Shown in pieces: positions 45,986-55,524 of a stretch of 64,000 nucleotides of DNA. The DNA is from JBKQHQ01 sp052148715 (lineage in GTDB: Bacteria > Pseudomonadota > Alphaproteobacteria > Rhizobiales > Xanthobacteraceae): the NCBI GenBank assembly GCA_052148715.1, contig JBKQHQ010000096.1:43200-107199 (forward strand), read 5' to 3'. Position 1 is the first letter of the stretch, and every line of letters starts with the position of its first letter. A model generated the notes under the pieces. It saw nothing but the letters and a program-made list of their open reading frames with translations. It made no database searches and was not told where the DNA came from. Both the position numbers and the translations under genes were made by a program.

Positions 45986-48900
45986 TCATGCGGAAGCAAG
46001 GGACCCCTCCTCGACGGCCGGCGTCGGCGCCTGCCGACGCAGCAGCCGGTACATGGCCGGCACGAACACCAGCGTCGCGAAAGTGGCAAACAGCAAGCCG
46101 CCGATCACGGCCCGGGCCAATGGCGCGTTCTGCTCGCCGCCTTCGCCCACGCCGAGCGACATCGGGATCATCCCAAGCACCATCGCGCCGGCCGTCATCA
46201 TCACCGGCCGCAGCCGCGTGTAACCGGCCACGACCGCGGCCGTCCAGGCGTCGTCCCCGAGCGCCATGCGCTGATTGGCGAAGGTTACCACCAGAATGCT
46301 GTTCGCGGTCGCCACGCCGATGCACATCAAGGTGCCCATCAGGGCCGGGACGCTGATGTGGGTCTGCGAGAGAAAGAGCATCCACATCACGCCGGCCAGG
46401 GCGAACGGCACCGCCATCAAGACAATCACCGGGTCGATCCAGCTCTGGAAATTGATGACCTGCAGCAGGAACACCAGGATCACCGCCAGCGCCATACCGG
46501 AGAACAGTCCCGCATAGCTGTCGCGCATCGTCTCGACCTGGCCGCTCAGCGTCACCGAGATCGACTTGGCCGGATCGGGCCGGTTGGCAGCGATCACAGC
46601 GTCGATCGCCTTGGCCGCCGAATTCAGATCGCGTCCCTGCACGTCGGCGTTCACGTCGAATACCGGCCGAATATTGAGCTGCGACATGACCAGCGGCACC
46701 TTGCCGCGGCCGAACTTCGCGACATTCATCAGGATTTGGCCTTGGTCGGCCTCCGGGACCGTCATCGGCATGGTCCACAAGTTCTGCGCTGAATTGATTT
46801 GATAGGTCGGCACCTGCACGACCAGCGGATAGCTGACGCTGTTCTGCGGGTTGACCCAGAAATTCGGCGCAATCTGCGCGCTCGAATTGAGCATCACCAG
46901 CAGATTGTCGGCCGTGCTGCGCTGGTCCATGCCGATTTGAAAGGCCATAGTGCGATCGACGTCGACGTTGAGCGAGGGGGCGTCCGGGACCTGGAAGACA
47001 TGCGAATCGACAACGCCGGGCACCTTCCGCAGATCGCGCGCCAGCGTGGCGGCGAGCTCGTAGGTCTCGTCCGCGTTGGGGCCGGAGACCCGGATGTCGA
47101 TCGGCGCCGGCTGGCCGAAGTTCAGGACTTGATTGACGATGTCGGCGGGTTGAAAAAAGAATTCGAGCCCAGGGAAGCGCCCCGGAAGGTCGCGCCGCAG
47201 CTCGGCGACGTGCGCCGGGGTCGACGTGTGCTTCTCCTTCAGCGAGACGAGGATCTCGCCGTCCATCGGGCCGACGGTAGCCGAATCGCTCAGGGCGATG
47301 TTGATGCCGCTATATGGCAAGCCGATATTATCGAGAATGACGTCAACCTGATCCTCGCCGACGATCTCGCGGATCGCCGCCTCGACCGCCGTAAAGTATT
47401 GCTGCGTCTGCTCAATTCGGGTCCCCGCCGGAGCGCGCACGTGCAGCCGCATCTGCCCGGCGTCGACCTGCGGAAAAAAGTCCATCCCCAACCGAGGGAA
47501 GAGCAGGATCGAGACGCCCATCAGAAGCACGAAGAAAATCACCGTCGAGAGCGGCTTGGCACATACCCAGGACAGTGCGGTTCGATAGCGCTCGCGAAAC
47601 CCGTTGAAGCCCGCTTCGAAGCCATAATGAATCGCCGCGAAGGGCCGCGCGAGAGGGGATGTCCGGCGCGTTCCATGACCGGTCGCGTGCTGCAGGTGCT
47701 GCTCGACGGACGAGCGCATGAGGTAGAAGAACATGACCGGCACCAGGGTGCGGGACAGTACCAAGCTCGCCAGCAGCGAAAGGACCACTGAAAGCGAGAA
47801 CGGCGAGAACAGATATTTTGCGGTTCCCTGCAACAGGAACACCGGTATGAAGACGATGCAGATCGACAGGGTGGATAAGAACGTCGGCAGCAGAATCTCG
47901 GCGACGCCGTCGATGATCGCGGCCTCGGTGCGCTTGCCTAACCCGACATGGCGTTCGATGTTCTCAATGACCACGGTGGCGTCGTCGACGAGAATCCCGG
48001 TGGCGAGCGCGAAACCGCCGAGCGTCATCGTGTTCAGCGTCTGCTTGAAGAAATACATGATCAACAGGGCCGTGACGACCGATAGCGGGATCGATACCAG
48101 AATGATCACGGTCAGCCGCCAGTTCCCCAGGAACAGCAGAATCATCAGGCCGGTGAGCCCGGCGGCCATCGTCCCGCCCATCAACACACTGTTGAGCGCC
48201 GCCTTGACGAAGATCGATTGATCAAAGATCGGCTTCAGCGAGACGCCCGCAGGCATCAGCTTCTGAATGTCCGGCAACGCCTCCTTGATGCCGTCGATGA
48301 CCGCCAGGGTCGACACGCCGCCGGTCTTGCGCACCAGCATGAGGCTGCCCGGCTTGCCATCGATGCTGACGGAGTTCGTCTGCACCTGAAAGCCGTCGTG
48401 CACATGGGCGACATCGCCGACGAACACCATCCTGCCGTCGATCGGCTTGATCGGAAAGCGATTGATCACGGCGATGACATCCGGGCTATTGTTCATCGCC
48501 ACCGAGTAGTCCTTGCTGCCCATCTTCACGTCGCCCGCAGGCAGGATGACGTTCTGCTCGAGCAGCGCGGCCGAGACATCGGACGGCGACAAGCCGCGCG
48601 CCTGCAAGGCGTCCGGGTCGAGGTCGACCATTATGACGCGCGGTTTGCCCCCATACGGATAGGGAACCGACGCACCACGCACCACCGCGAGGTCCGGGCG
48701 GATGATGTTCTGGCCGAGATCGTTGAGCCGCGTGTCCGAGAGCGAGTTGCTGGCGATGCTGATCTGAATGATCGGGACGTCGGTTGCGCCGTAGCGCAGG
48801 ATCAGCGGCGGAGTGATGTTGGGCGGCATGTATTTCAACACCACCAGCGCGCTGCTTGCGAGCTGCGACACCGCTCGGCTTACATTGGCGCCCTCGTGCA

Positions 48901-49189
48901 GGTAGACCTTGATGACGCCTACGCCTTGATAGGCGTTGGCCTCGATCCGCGCGATGTCGTCCACCAATGAGGCCAGCTGGCGCTCATGCAGCTGCAGAAT
49001 GCGGTTCTGCATATTCTCCGCGCTCATGCCGTTATAGGTCCAAACGACGCTGACGACCGGAATGTCGATCTCCGGAAAGATGTCCATCGGCATCCGCTGC
49101 ACCGCACCCACGGCCAGCAGGCAGACGAGCATCATGAGGGCGACGACCGTGTAGGGCCGCCTCAGCGCGAAGCCGGCCACGTCGTTCAT
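45986..49189 (-). CDS. RND efflux permease (copy 2, D-D relay motif)
   Basis: First gene of the operon: a 1067-residue inner-membrane RND permease starting MNDVAGFALRRPYTVVALM. Helix 4 reads GILVDDATVVIENIERH with both aspartates (D402-D403). The AcrB lysine position is again replaced in GVATANSILVVTFANQ. Strong similarity to the downstream permease suggests tandem duplication, with possible hetero-trimer formation as known for MdtB/MdtC. 114 bp separate the two. The promoter should lie in 49190-49619. Confidence 0.93.
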   Translation of the reverse strand: MNDVAGFALRRPYTVVALMMLVCLLAVGAVQRMPMDIFPEIDIPVVSVVWTYNGMSAENMQNRILQLHERQLASLVDDIARIEANAYQGVGVIKVYLHEGANVSRAVSQLASSALVVLKYMPPNITPPLILRYGATDVPIIQISIASNSLSDTRLNDLGQNIIRPDLAVVRGASVPYPYGGKPRVIMVDLDPDALQARGLSPSDVSAALLEQNVILPAGDVKMGSKDYSVAMNNSPDVIAVINRFPIKPIDGRMVFVGDVAHVHDGFQVQTNSVSIDGKPGSLMLVRKTGGVSTLAVIDGIKEALPDIQKLMPAGVSLKPIFDQSIFVKAALNSVLMGGTMAAGLTGLMILLFLGNWRLTVIILVSIPLSVVTALLIMYFFKQTLNTMTLGGFALATGILVDDATVVIENIERHVGLGKRTEAAIIDGVAEILLPTFLSTLSICIVFIPVFLLQGTAKYLFSPFSLSVVLSLLASLVLSRTLVPVMFFYLMRSSVEQHLQHATGHGTRRTSPLARPFAAIHYGFEAGFNGFRERYRTALSWVCAKPLSTVIFFVLLMGVSILLFPRLGMDFFPQVDAGQMRLHVRAPAGTRIEQTQQYFTAVEAAIREIVGEDQVDVILDNIGLPYSGINIALSDSATVGPMDGEILVSLKEKHTSTPAHVAELRRDLPGRFPGLEFFFQPADIVNQVLNFGQPAPIDIRVSGPNADETYELAATLARDLRKVPGVVDSHVFQVPDAPSLNVDVDRTMAFQIGMDQRSTADNLLVMLNSSAQIAPNFWVNPQNSVSYPLVVQVPTYQINSAQNLWTMPMTVPEADQGQILMNVAKFGRGKVPLVMSQLNIRPVFDVNADVQGRDLNSAAKAIDAVIAANRPDPAKSISVTLSGQVETMRDSYAGLFSGMALAVILVFLLQVINFQSWIDPVIVLMAVPFALAGVMWMLFLSQTHISVPALMGTLMCIGVATANSILVVTFANQRMALGDDAWTAAVVAGYTRLRPVMMTAGAMVLGMIPMSLGVGEGGEQNAPLARAVIGGLLFATFATLVFVPAMYRLLRRQAPTPAVEEGSLASA

Positions 49190-49619
49190 GCGCGTGCGGC
49201 CTCCTCACCTGAGGACCATACGCGCGCGGTGCATTCGCGCGCCGACATCCGTTCCAGCGTCAGGATCAATCCTAAACGTAGGCCGAATGCATGTCGGATC
49301 AAGAGCTTACCTCACGCGCCCGCTCATCGAGCGATACAATGTCGACGCCCGCCACTGCACTTTCTCGCCGGCACTTGCGCTGTGCCCGGCGGGTAAGAAA
49401 TGATCATTCCACCGGTGCTTTTGTAGAGGAAAATTCTACTGCGGATCAATGGGCTCAACCTGGGAATTCGGCGAATTTGCATGAAGTTTTCTTCACTTGA
49501 CACGGACGGTACCGCATTCGGACCGGGGGTCGGTCTCATCGGTTCACCGGCGACGGAGGCTTGAGCAAACCAGCCAATTTGCTAAGCTGCCAATGTAAAA
49601 GTCCGTTGGGGAATGCCGG
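49190..49619. other. Divergent promoter region of RND operon
   Basis: About 430 bp with no supported gene. It contains a perfect palindrome AATGATCATT at 49399-49408 and a TTGACA hexamer at 49497-49502 without a convincing -10 partner. No adjacent regulator gene is present. Confidence 0.4.
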
Positions 49620-49958
49620 ATGAACCGCCTTCCTCCCGTTTTTGCCGCTGCCGCGTTCTCGCTGTGCCTGACCTCCGCAGGCGCCTCCGCCGGACCTTGC
49701 ACCGAAGACATCGCGCAGTTCGAAGACGTCGTCCGCCAAGCAACGCAAGCCAAATCCGATGCGGGGCCGATCGGGCGCCAATCGGTCGATTCCCAGCTCC
49801 ATCACCAACCGACGCCCGCCTCGATCGCCCATGGCGAGGAAGAGGCCAACGCGATATTTGACGCGGCGTTGAGGCGCGCCAAGAAGCTGGACTCCGAGGG
49901 CCGTTCAACCGAGTGCGCAAGCGCACTTGCGGAAGCGAAGCGGCTTTTCAAATTTTAG
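49620..49958 (+). CDS. Small secreted protein of unknown function
   Basis: 112 residues: a signal peptide (MNRLPPVFAAAAFSLCLTSAGASA) then a short helical domain with CTEDIAQFEDVV at the start and RSTECASALAEAKRLF at the end, whose two cysteines may pair in the periplasm. The middle is Gln/His-rich (SVDSQLHHQPTPASIAHGEEE). I know the type from Bradyrhizobium-like genomes but not its role. Monocistronic. Confidence 0.72.
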   Translation: MNRLPPVFAAAAFSLCLTSAGASAGPCTEDIAQFEDVVRQATQAKSDAGPIGRQSVDSQLHHQPTPASIAHGEEEANAIFDAALRRAKKLDSEGRSTECASALAEAKRLFKF

Positions 49959-50162
49959 GATCGAAGTTTCCCGCCCATGCTGCAATGCAATAAGTCGTGG
50001 GCGCTGCATCAAACCGAAAGACTAGTCGGAACTCTTGTCGGCGATCGGCGTTGCGCAAAGACGGGCGACAGACAGTGACCGAACCGCGGTAGCGCGAGGT
50101 CGAACTAATAAGAGATCGTTGCTCCGTGGCACGGCCGCCGTCCCATCAGAAGGAATCGTACC

Positions 50163-50471
50163 ATGCGCAAGTTGGCCATTGTTGCCGGCTTGGCCGGCGC
50201 TACGGTAATGGTGCTGGCGGGCCAAGCCTCGGCGTTTCCCGCCGGTACGCCGGTGACCACCAGCCACGCGGCCGAAATACAGACAGTTCAATACCGAACC
50301 GCCCGATATAAGGAGCGCCAGCCGGGGCATCACGTCAGCCTATACCTCGGCCTGTCCAGGAGCGACAGGCTGGGGTATTCAGGCGGGGCTCGTGTCGTAG
50401 GGCCCTTGGGTTCGAATGACGACTGGAGTAACGTCTATGTCGGCCTTGGCGGCATCCAATTGGTTCGCTGA
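50163..50471 (+). CDS. Small secreted protein
   Basis: 102 residues with a clear signal peptide (MRKLAIVAGLAGATVMVLAGQASA). The mature part has VSLYLGLSRSDRLGYSGG and ends VYVGLGGIQLVR, suggesting a few beta strands. The ribosome binding site sequence AGAAGGAATCGTACC just before ATG is shared in pattern with the two genes downstream. No known domain. Confidence 0.68.
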   Translation: MRKLAIVAGLAGATVMVLAGQASAFPAGTPVTTSHAAEIQTVQYRTARYKERQPGHHVSLYLGLSRSDRLGYSGGARVVGPLGSNDDWSNVYVGLGGIQLVR

Positions 50472-50834
50472 CGCCTAATCCAGGAACCCTCGGATCCGAA
50501 TGGATCACATCCGCGCGCGCCGCAGCAGCGCTTCCTTGTTGTGTGCAGTGCGGACGGCTTGGTGTTCAGGCCGTCCGCATCGCCAACGACTTGAGCCAGA
50601 CACCCGCGGATTGCTGCTTTGTGTGTAATTTGACCGAGGCATCACACTCCCCAAGCCGTCACGGACGTGCTGGTCTCGGCCATGCCGAACCCTCCAGGGC
50701 GCGTGCGCGCCGGCTCGCAAAGCCGATGCGGACGCGAACGATGAGTTGATTGGCCGCCACGCAACCAGTGTACCCGCCGAACGTTTTCAGGCGGCGGCGA
50801 ATATCGCAATCAGCAAACGCAAAGGAATCGTATC
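50472..50834. other. Intergenic region with shared leader at its end
   Basis: About 360 bp without a supported gene. Its last 28 bases (50807-50834) are nearly the same as 51393-51421 before the next paralogue, including CAATCAG-AAACGCAA and a GGAATCGTATC-type run into ATG. Confidence 0.45.
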
Positions 50835-51116
50835 ATGAACGTAAGTCATCTTTCGGGATGTGTGTTGGCCTGCGTCGCGTCGTGCCTCCTCGTGACCGGC
50901 ACGGCCCAGGCGTCGGAGCAGGGGCGGCAAGGGCCCCGGCGACACCACCATTATACGCGCGGTGAATTCCATTATACGCAAGAGGAATACGCGCGCGGCG
51001 TCGCAGGCTATCGGGGACCCTACGGCTATGTCTTCGTGCCGGGCCACGGCATCCTCGGCGAAGCCTGTAACCTACCGACCAGCACCTGCGAGAACCAATA
51101 CCGCGACGTCCGATAG
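50835..51116 (+). CDS. Small secreted protein, paralogue A (conserved Cys-containing tail)
   Basis: 93 residues: a signal peptide (VLACVASCLLVTGTAQA), a His/Tyr-rich centre (RRHHHYTRGEFHYTQEEY) and a tail that includes YVFVPGHGILGEACN followed by a second cysteine in TSTCENQYRDVR. The tail is almost identical to that of the next gene, while the centre differs. Two tail cysteines suggest a disulfide. No known function; secreted to the periplasm or beyond. Confidence 0.7.
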   Translation: MNVSHLSGCVLACVASCLLVTGTAQASEQGRQGPRRHHHYTRGEFHYTQEEYARGVAGYRGPYGYVFVPGHGILGEACNLPTSTCENQYRDVR

Positions 51117-51421
51117 ATCCGGTCGTTGGAACACGAGGGGCGGTCGCGGCCCGATCATCCGCGGCCGTCAAGTTCAAAAGCGCTCAGCGCAACTCGTTTC
51201 AGCTCGGCGCGCGGGCGCCGGCAGAGCCTAATACCGGCAGACCGCCGCCGGCGCGGATTTGGCGCCTCCGCAAAACGTCTACCGTCGCCACCGGTCGAGT
51301 GTGCGGTGCACAGTGCGGTCGCAAGTATTTGACAGTTCTGTGACGCAACGTGTGCACGCGCGAAGCGTTTTGTGACGTAGGGGCGACGACGACAATCAGG
51401 AAACGCAAGAGGAGTCGCATC
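51117..51421. other. Intergenic region between secreted paralogues
   Basis: About 305 bp without a supported gene; the final 29 bases repeat the leader found at 50807-50834. The two genes therefore share both leader and 3' coding end. Confidence 0.45.
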
Positions 51422-51733
51422 ATGCGCGCAAAGCGTTTTTCAGGAGCCTCGTTAGCTATCGTCGCGTCGTTCTTCCTAGTGACCGGCGCTACGGCGCATG
51501 CGTCGGAGCAAGGTTGGAAAACACATCGGGTGCCGCACCATGCCGTCGGCAATGCATTCGCGCGCGCCCCGGGGCGCGATGTCGCGCGGAACCGATCGAC
51601 GGTCGGGGCGGGATGGGCCGAAGGCGCGTATCAAGGTCCTGGTTACGTCTTCGTGCCGGGCAAGGGCATTCTCGGCGAAGCTTGCAACTTGCCGACGAGC
51701 ACCTGCGAGAACCAATATCGTGACGTCCAATAG
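51422..51733 (+). CDS. Small secreted protein, paralogue B (conserved Cys-containing tail)
   Basis: 103 residues: a signal peptide (LAIVASFFLVTGATAHA), a variable basic middle, and the tail YVFVPGKGILGEACN then TSTCENQYRDVQ, differing from paralogue A by only a few residues. ATG at 51422 is preferred to a longer frame because it coincides with the signal peptide and shared leader. Similarity at DNA level extends through the stop codon (TAGATCC in both). Function unknown. Confidence 0.7.
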   Translation: MRAKRFSGASLAIVASFFLVTGATAHASEQGWKTHRVPHHAVGNAFARAPGRDVARNRSTVGAGWAEGAYQGPGYVFVPGKGILGEACNLPTSTCENQYRDVQ

Positions 51734-52248
51734 ATCCTAAATCGGCACCGGGTGCGGTCACTTGTCGACCTTTGCGGCCGTCAGGTCTGAAAGTGCTCGG
51801 TGCGCAATCTTTCCGGTTCGGCGCGCCGAACAACGCATCGTCGCGCCGAAGCCTTTGCCGCCATGGTTCGGCCGGCGCGGATGTTGATCGCACCGCCGCC
51901 GATCGCGCGGCAGCACTCGATGTTCTTGCCGCACCTGGACGTCAGACGGCCAAAGGGCGGTAATTTCGTATTGACTCATCGCGCCGACTCACCGTTATGC
52001 TAATCTGTATATCTCGTCTTGCTCCGGCGCGTAGCTTTCCGGCACGCGGACAGTTCCGTGTGCTGTGGTTGGTAACTCGGCGAGCGCGTCTGCATCAACA
52101 GTTCCGTCCAGTCCTGTAGCGGCGCGTAGCCAGGCGGCACGCGGAAAGCAGCGCGTCTGCATCACCAGTTTCGTCGATAACGAGTCGCAGCAGCACCACA
52201 TCCGCGGGGTCGTTGTATACAGATGGATACAATGTGTAGGAGGCGAAA
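51734..52248. other. Intergenic region upstream of porin gene
   Basis: About 515 bp with no supported gene. The sequence GCGCGTCTGCATCA occurs twice (near 52083 and 52149), inside a longer imperfect duplication that includes GGCGCGTAGC and GGCACGCGGA. It presumably holds the porin promoter and a long leader. Confidence 0.4.
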
Positions 52249-53775
52249 ATGAATAAACCGGGGGTTATCGAGATGAGAAGAACGCTCGTATTTGCGCTCG
52301 CCATGGCGAGCCTGATGGCTAATGCGCGTGCCGCGGACATGCTTCCGTTTGGCGCCCCGCCGCAGTTCAAAGACCCGCTTCCCGACAGTTTGAGCTGGTA
52401 CGGCGTCACCTTTTACAGCACGCTCGACCTCGGCTATGCCTACCAGACGAACGGCACCCCGCTCGGAAACGTGGTCTCGGGTCTTGAGTTCATCCCGTTC
52501 ACGACCACCCGTAACTACACCGGACAGGCAGTTTCCACGATCGCCCACAGTGGTCTTGAGCAAACGAAGATCGGTGTGAAGCTCGATGAACCGCTCGGTT
52601 ACGGCTGGACCTTCATCGCCAAGGCGGACACCGGTATCGATCCGCTCACAGGACAACTCTCGGACGGTTGCAGCTCGTTCATCCAGAACGCCGGTGTCGT
52701 TTACACCCAACAAACCTCGAACGCCGACAGCGGTCGCTGCGGTCAGGCGTTCAACGGTGTGCTTTATGGCGGTCTCAGCAACAAGCAATTCGGCACGCTG
52801 ACGGTCGGCCGGCAGCAGTCGTTCCAACTCGACGGTATTGCGGCCTACGATCCGCTGGCTCTCTCTTATGCCTTCTCGCTGCTGGGCTACTCTGGCACGG
52901 ACGGCGGCATGGGCAGCACACAATCGGCCCGCTGGGATAACGCGGCGAAATATGTCTACGAATTAGGACCTTTCAACGCCGGCGTGATGTATTCCGACGG
53001 CGGCACGAACACCGGCATGTTCGGCACCGGTTATGGCGCCACCGTCGGCGCAACATACGCGGGTTTCTCCGTGCAGGGGGTTTATGAAAAGGAGCATGCC
53101 GCGGTAAATCTGCAGACCGCGGTCAACGACGTAGCCGGCACCAACACGTTGGCCGCCAACATTTCGGACAACACATCCTGGTCTGTCATGGGTAAATATA
53201 CCCTCGGATTCGGCGGGCATCACGCGGACGCGTATCCGACCAAGGCATCGAAGCTTGTGGGCGACCAGCTCACATTTTTCGCCGGATACTCCAACATCAG
53301 CCAGGCAAATCCGAGCACTCCGGTTACCTTCGGTAACGCCGCCGGTGGATATGAGCTAACCTCCATTGCGGCGCCTCCCGGGGGTGCCGGCACGATAGAC
53401 AACAACGCGTTCACCACCCCCAAGGTTCTGCAATTCTACTGGGCGGGCGCGAAATATGAGCTGCCCTCGGGCCTGAGCTTTACCGCCGCCTATTATCACG
53501 TGAACCAGAATTCCTATATCGCTGACGGTGCCGCTTGCATCGCGGGAGGTGCGAGCAAGCCGGACTGCGCCGGAACGTTCGACCAGGTTTCGTTCGTCGC
53601 TGATTACGCGTTGACGAAGCACCTCGATCTTTACTCCGGTATTACCTACGGCATTGTTCAGAATGGTCTCGCCTCGCAATTCCCGGGCACGCCCGGTGCT
53701 AAGTTCGGATTTGCCGGCACGGGAACGAGTGTTGACACCATTTCCACGATGACCGGTTTCCGCATCAGGCTCTAA
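52249..53775 (+). CDS. Gram-negative porin (16-strand general porin type)
   Basis: 508 residues: a signal peptide ending near ANARA-ADM, then a barrel starting with WYGVTFYSTLDLGYAYQTNG. It contains GLSNKQFGTLTVGRQQS, the porin hallmark, and ends STMTGFRIRL. ATG at 52249 has AGGAGG five bases upstream. Repeated Tyr/Gly-rich strands and Asn-rich loops fit the porin_4 family. It allows passive diffusion of small solutes across the outer membrane; specificity unknown. Followed by two hairpins, the second a strong terminator. Confidence 0.85.
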   Translation: MNKPGVIEMRRTLVFALAMASLMANARAADMLPFGAPPQFKDPLPDSLSWYGVTFYSTLDLGYAYQTNGTPLGNVVSGLEFIPFTTTRNYTGQAVSTIAHSGLEQTKIGVKLDEPLGYGWTFIAKADTGIDPLTGQLSDGCSSFIQNAGVVYTQQTSNADSGRCGQAFNGVLYGGLSNKQFGTLTVGRQQSFQLDGIAAYDPLALSYAFSLLGYSGTDGGMGSTQSARWDNAAKYVYELGPFNAGVMYSDGGTNTGMFGTGYGATVGATYAGFSVQGVYEKEHAAVNLQTAVNDVAGTNTLAANISDNTSWSVMGKYTLGFGGHHADAYPTKASKLVGDQLTFFAGYSNISQANPSTPVTFGNAAGGYELTSIAAPPGGAGTIDNNAFTTPKVLQFYWAGAKYELPSGLSFTAAYYHVNQNSYIADGAACIAGGASKPDCAGTFDQVSFVADYALTKHLDLYSGITYGIVQNGLASQFPGTPGAKFGFAGTGTSVDTISTMTGFRIRL

Positions 53776-53796
53776 AGCCGCGATTTTCGAGCGACT

Positions 53797-53825
53797 GCCC
53801 ACCTCGGATTTTATCCGGGGTGGGC
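53797..53825 (+). terminator. Hairpin after porin gene
   Basis: Stem GCCCACCTCGG / CCGGGGTGGGC (one G-T pair) with a 7-nt AT-rich loop, 21 bp after the porin stop. Only a weak T-rich tail follows. Confidence 0.55.
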
Positions 53826-53863
53826 ATTGGTTTGTGCCAAGAAGCAGTGCCTGAAAACGCCGA

Positions 53864-53898
53864 ACCCCCGGAGAAGATCCTCCGGGGGTCCATTTTTT
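53864..53898 (+). terminator. Strong Rho-independent terminator
   Basis: Perfect 10-bp stem ACCCCCGGAG / CTCCGGGGGT around AAGATC, followed by CCATTTTTT. Located between the convergent porin and SphA-like genes, it should end porin transcription; the hairpin is symmetric and may also slow the opposite transcript. Confidence 0.85.
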
Positions 53899-53926
53899 GT
53901 GTGCGCCGGGATCTTCGCGATCAATG

Positions 53927-54976
53927 CTACTTCGTGTACATAGGACGGGCAGGAGGAGCGTCCGGCCCCCAAATCTTGAACGATGTCCTGAACCACGCGC
54001 TCAAGCCGCCGGTTCCGAAATCATCCCTGGTGTAGACGCTTTTGGTTACGTAGGCCTGCAAATCGACGGGGCCAAAATCGTAGCCGACCAACCCGCCAAG
54101 GGCGATGTCGGTGTCATGGCCGCACGTGGGTAGGCCTGCGGTCACCAACTGGGCGCAAGTCCAGGTGCCGCCGGGCGAGTCAGCGGTCGTCTGGAACTTG
54201 AAGTATCCGACCGGACCGACCTCCCATTTGCCGAACTTGTGCGTGAGCGTCCAATCGATAAACAGCTGTTGGCCGCTCACGAAGCCGTCGCCGATCTGGT
54301 TCGCAAGCACCGCCGGCAACAAGCCTGCCGACGCGAGCGCGGCATAGGTGCCGGTGTGCCCCTCGGAGGCTGAATGGATGTCATAATAACCATTCACCGC
54401 AAACTTCCAATCCTTGTCGAGATAGGCGATGGCCGCCCGCGGTGAAACGGTCCAGTAATCCTGGTTGAGCGTCCCATTGTATGTCGAGCCGTCCGGGCCC
54501 TGGAAATTCACGCCAGCCGAGAAGAACCAACCTTGGCCCAAATTCCACGCCAGCTTTTGCGTGAAGATGGTGTTGTGCATATTCTCAAAGAACGAGGCGT
54601 TCTGGAATTCGAGGGGCCCAGCCCCACTTGGGCCGCTCGGGAATCCGGCCACCACGAAGAACGGCTGGACCACCGAGGCCACATAGCTGCCGCCCAGGAA
54701 TTTCCAGCCCGGCGAGAAAATGACGGCGGGTGAAAGGGCTTGGCCATACACGGTGAGCCCGTTATTTTGCCCCTGTCCCTTGCCGTCGACCCCGGAGAAG
54801 CTGAGCAAGTCTGCATAGATCCCGGGAGGCGGAGCCGCAGCAACCGGCTCGCCGATCGTGGCGCCCCGCAAGGTAGCGTTGAAGTCACCCGACTCTTCGG
54901 CGAAGCCTCGCTCGGCCACCGTAATTAACGCCAATGCTACCGTGCTGCCAAGCGCCGTCCTTATCAGTCGCGTCAT
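53927..54976 (-). CDS. SphA-like outer-membrane protein (phenol meta-pathway family)
   Basis: 349 residues: a signal peptide (RTALGSTVALALITVAERGFA) then a barrel-type sequence with GIYADLLSFSGVDG, DYWTVSPRAAIAYLDKDWKF, TLTHKFGKWEVGPVGYF and a final SAWFRTSFKIWGPD. This matches the SphA/MetA-pathway family (COG4313), outer-membrane proteins linked to uptake of hydrophobic aromatics. ATG at 54976 has TAGGAGAGGG upstream; the longer frame to 55099 lacks a signal peptide. Convergent with the porin. Confidence 0.75.
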   Translation of the reverse strand: MTRLIRTALGSTVALALITVAERGFAEESGDFNATLRGATIGEPVAAAPPPGIYADLLSFSGVDGKGQGQNNGLTVYGQALSPAVIFSPGWKFLGGSYVASVVQPFFVVAGFPSGPSGAGPLEFQNASFFENMHNTIFTQKLAWNLGQGWFFSAGVNFQGPDGSTYNGTLNQDYWTVSPRAAIAYLDKDWKFAVNGYYDIHSASEGHTGTYAALASAGLLPAVLANQIGDGFVSGQQLFIDWTLTHKFGKWEVGPVGYFKFQTTADSPGGTWTCAQLVTAGLPTCGHDTDIALGGLVGYDFGPVDLQAYVTKSVYTRDDFGTGGLSAWFRTSFKIWGPDAPPARPMYTK

Positions 54977-55524
54977 GGTCCCTCTCCTACGACTAGTGAG
55001 GGGCTGCGTCTCCGCCGGGTGGATGCACCCTGAAGCGTTCCCCTGGTTCCTCGAACCTCCGGCCTTCCACCATTTCGCCTCGCGGCAACCGCCCGGCAAA
55101 ATTTCGAAGAGCCGAAAGAGACGACTGGGAGATTTCCCCTCCGTCGTAGTGCCAAGGTACTGGTGATGGCGGATATACCCGCTGTAGGATTGTAGGCTGC
55201 CGCTTTTTCAGTCTGTTTTCCCGGCACGTGTTGCGCAAAAAACACGACTTTTCCACAACGGATCCTAGCTTGCTGAAGAGATAGATTATGTAACAAAATC
55301 AAATGGGTGATGAAGGAACCAGTGATCGGATCGTGGCACCTTTCCACTGCTCCGGTAGCCAATTCCGGAGCCTCTTGACGCCGCCGGATTCGCCTCGGAG
55401 GGGCTTGGCCGGTCCCCGAATCAACGTCAGCGGCGAAGCCGATCTCACGAAATTCGCGCGGCCAAACGGAGCAGCTGTCAGCGACAGCCCCGCTCCTGCT
55501 GTACCCGATAGATTGGCGTCGAGT
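54977..55524. other. Intergenic region between SphA-like gene and tRNA
   Basis: About 550 bp with no supported gene. An AT-rich stretch near 55270-55310 may be promoter DNA. A single DnaA-box-like TTTTCCACA near 55250 is not enough to suggest an origin. Confidence 0.35.

Noticed and set aside
49497..49525. TTGACA hexamer as a sigma-70 promoter for the gene at 49620
   Set aside because: No reasonable -10 element at 16-18 bp spacing.
55245..55310. DnaA-box-like TTTTCCACA and AT-rich stretch as a possible replication origin
   Set aside because: Only a single imperfect box, with no cluster and none of the usual origin neighbours.
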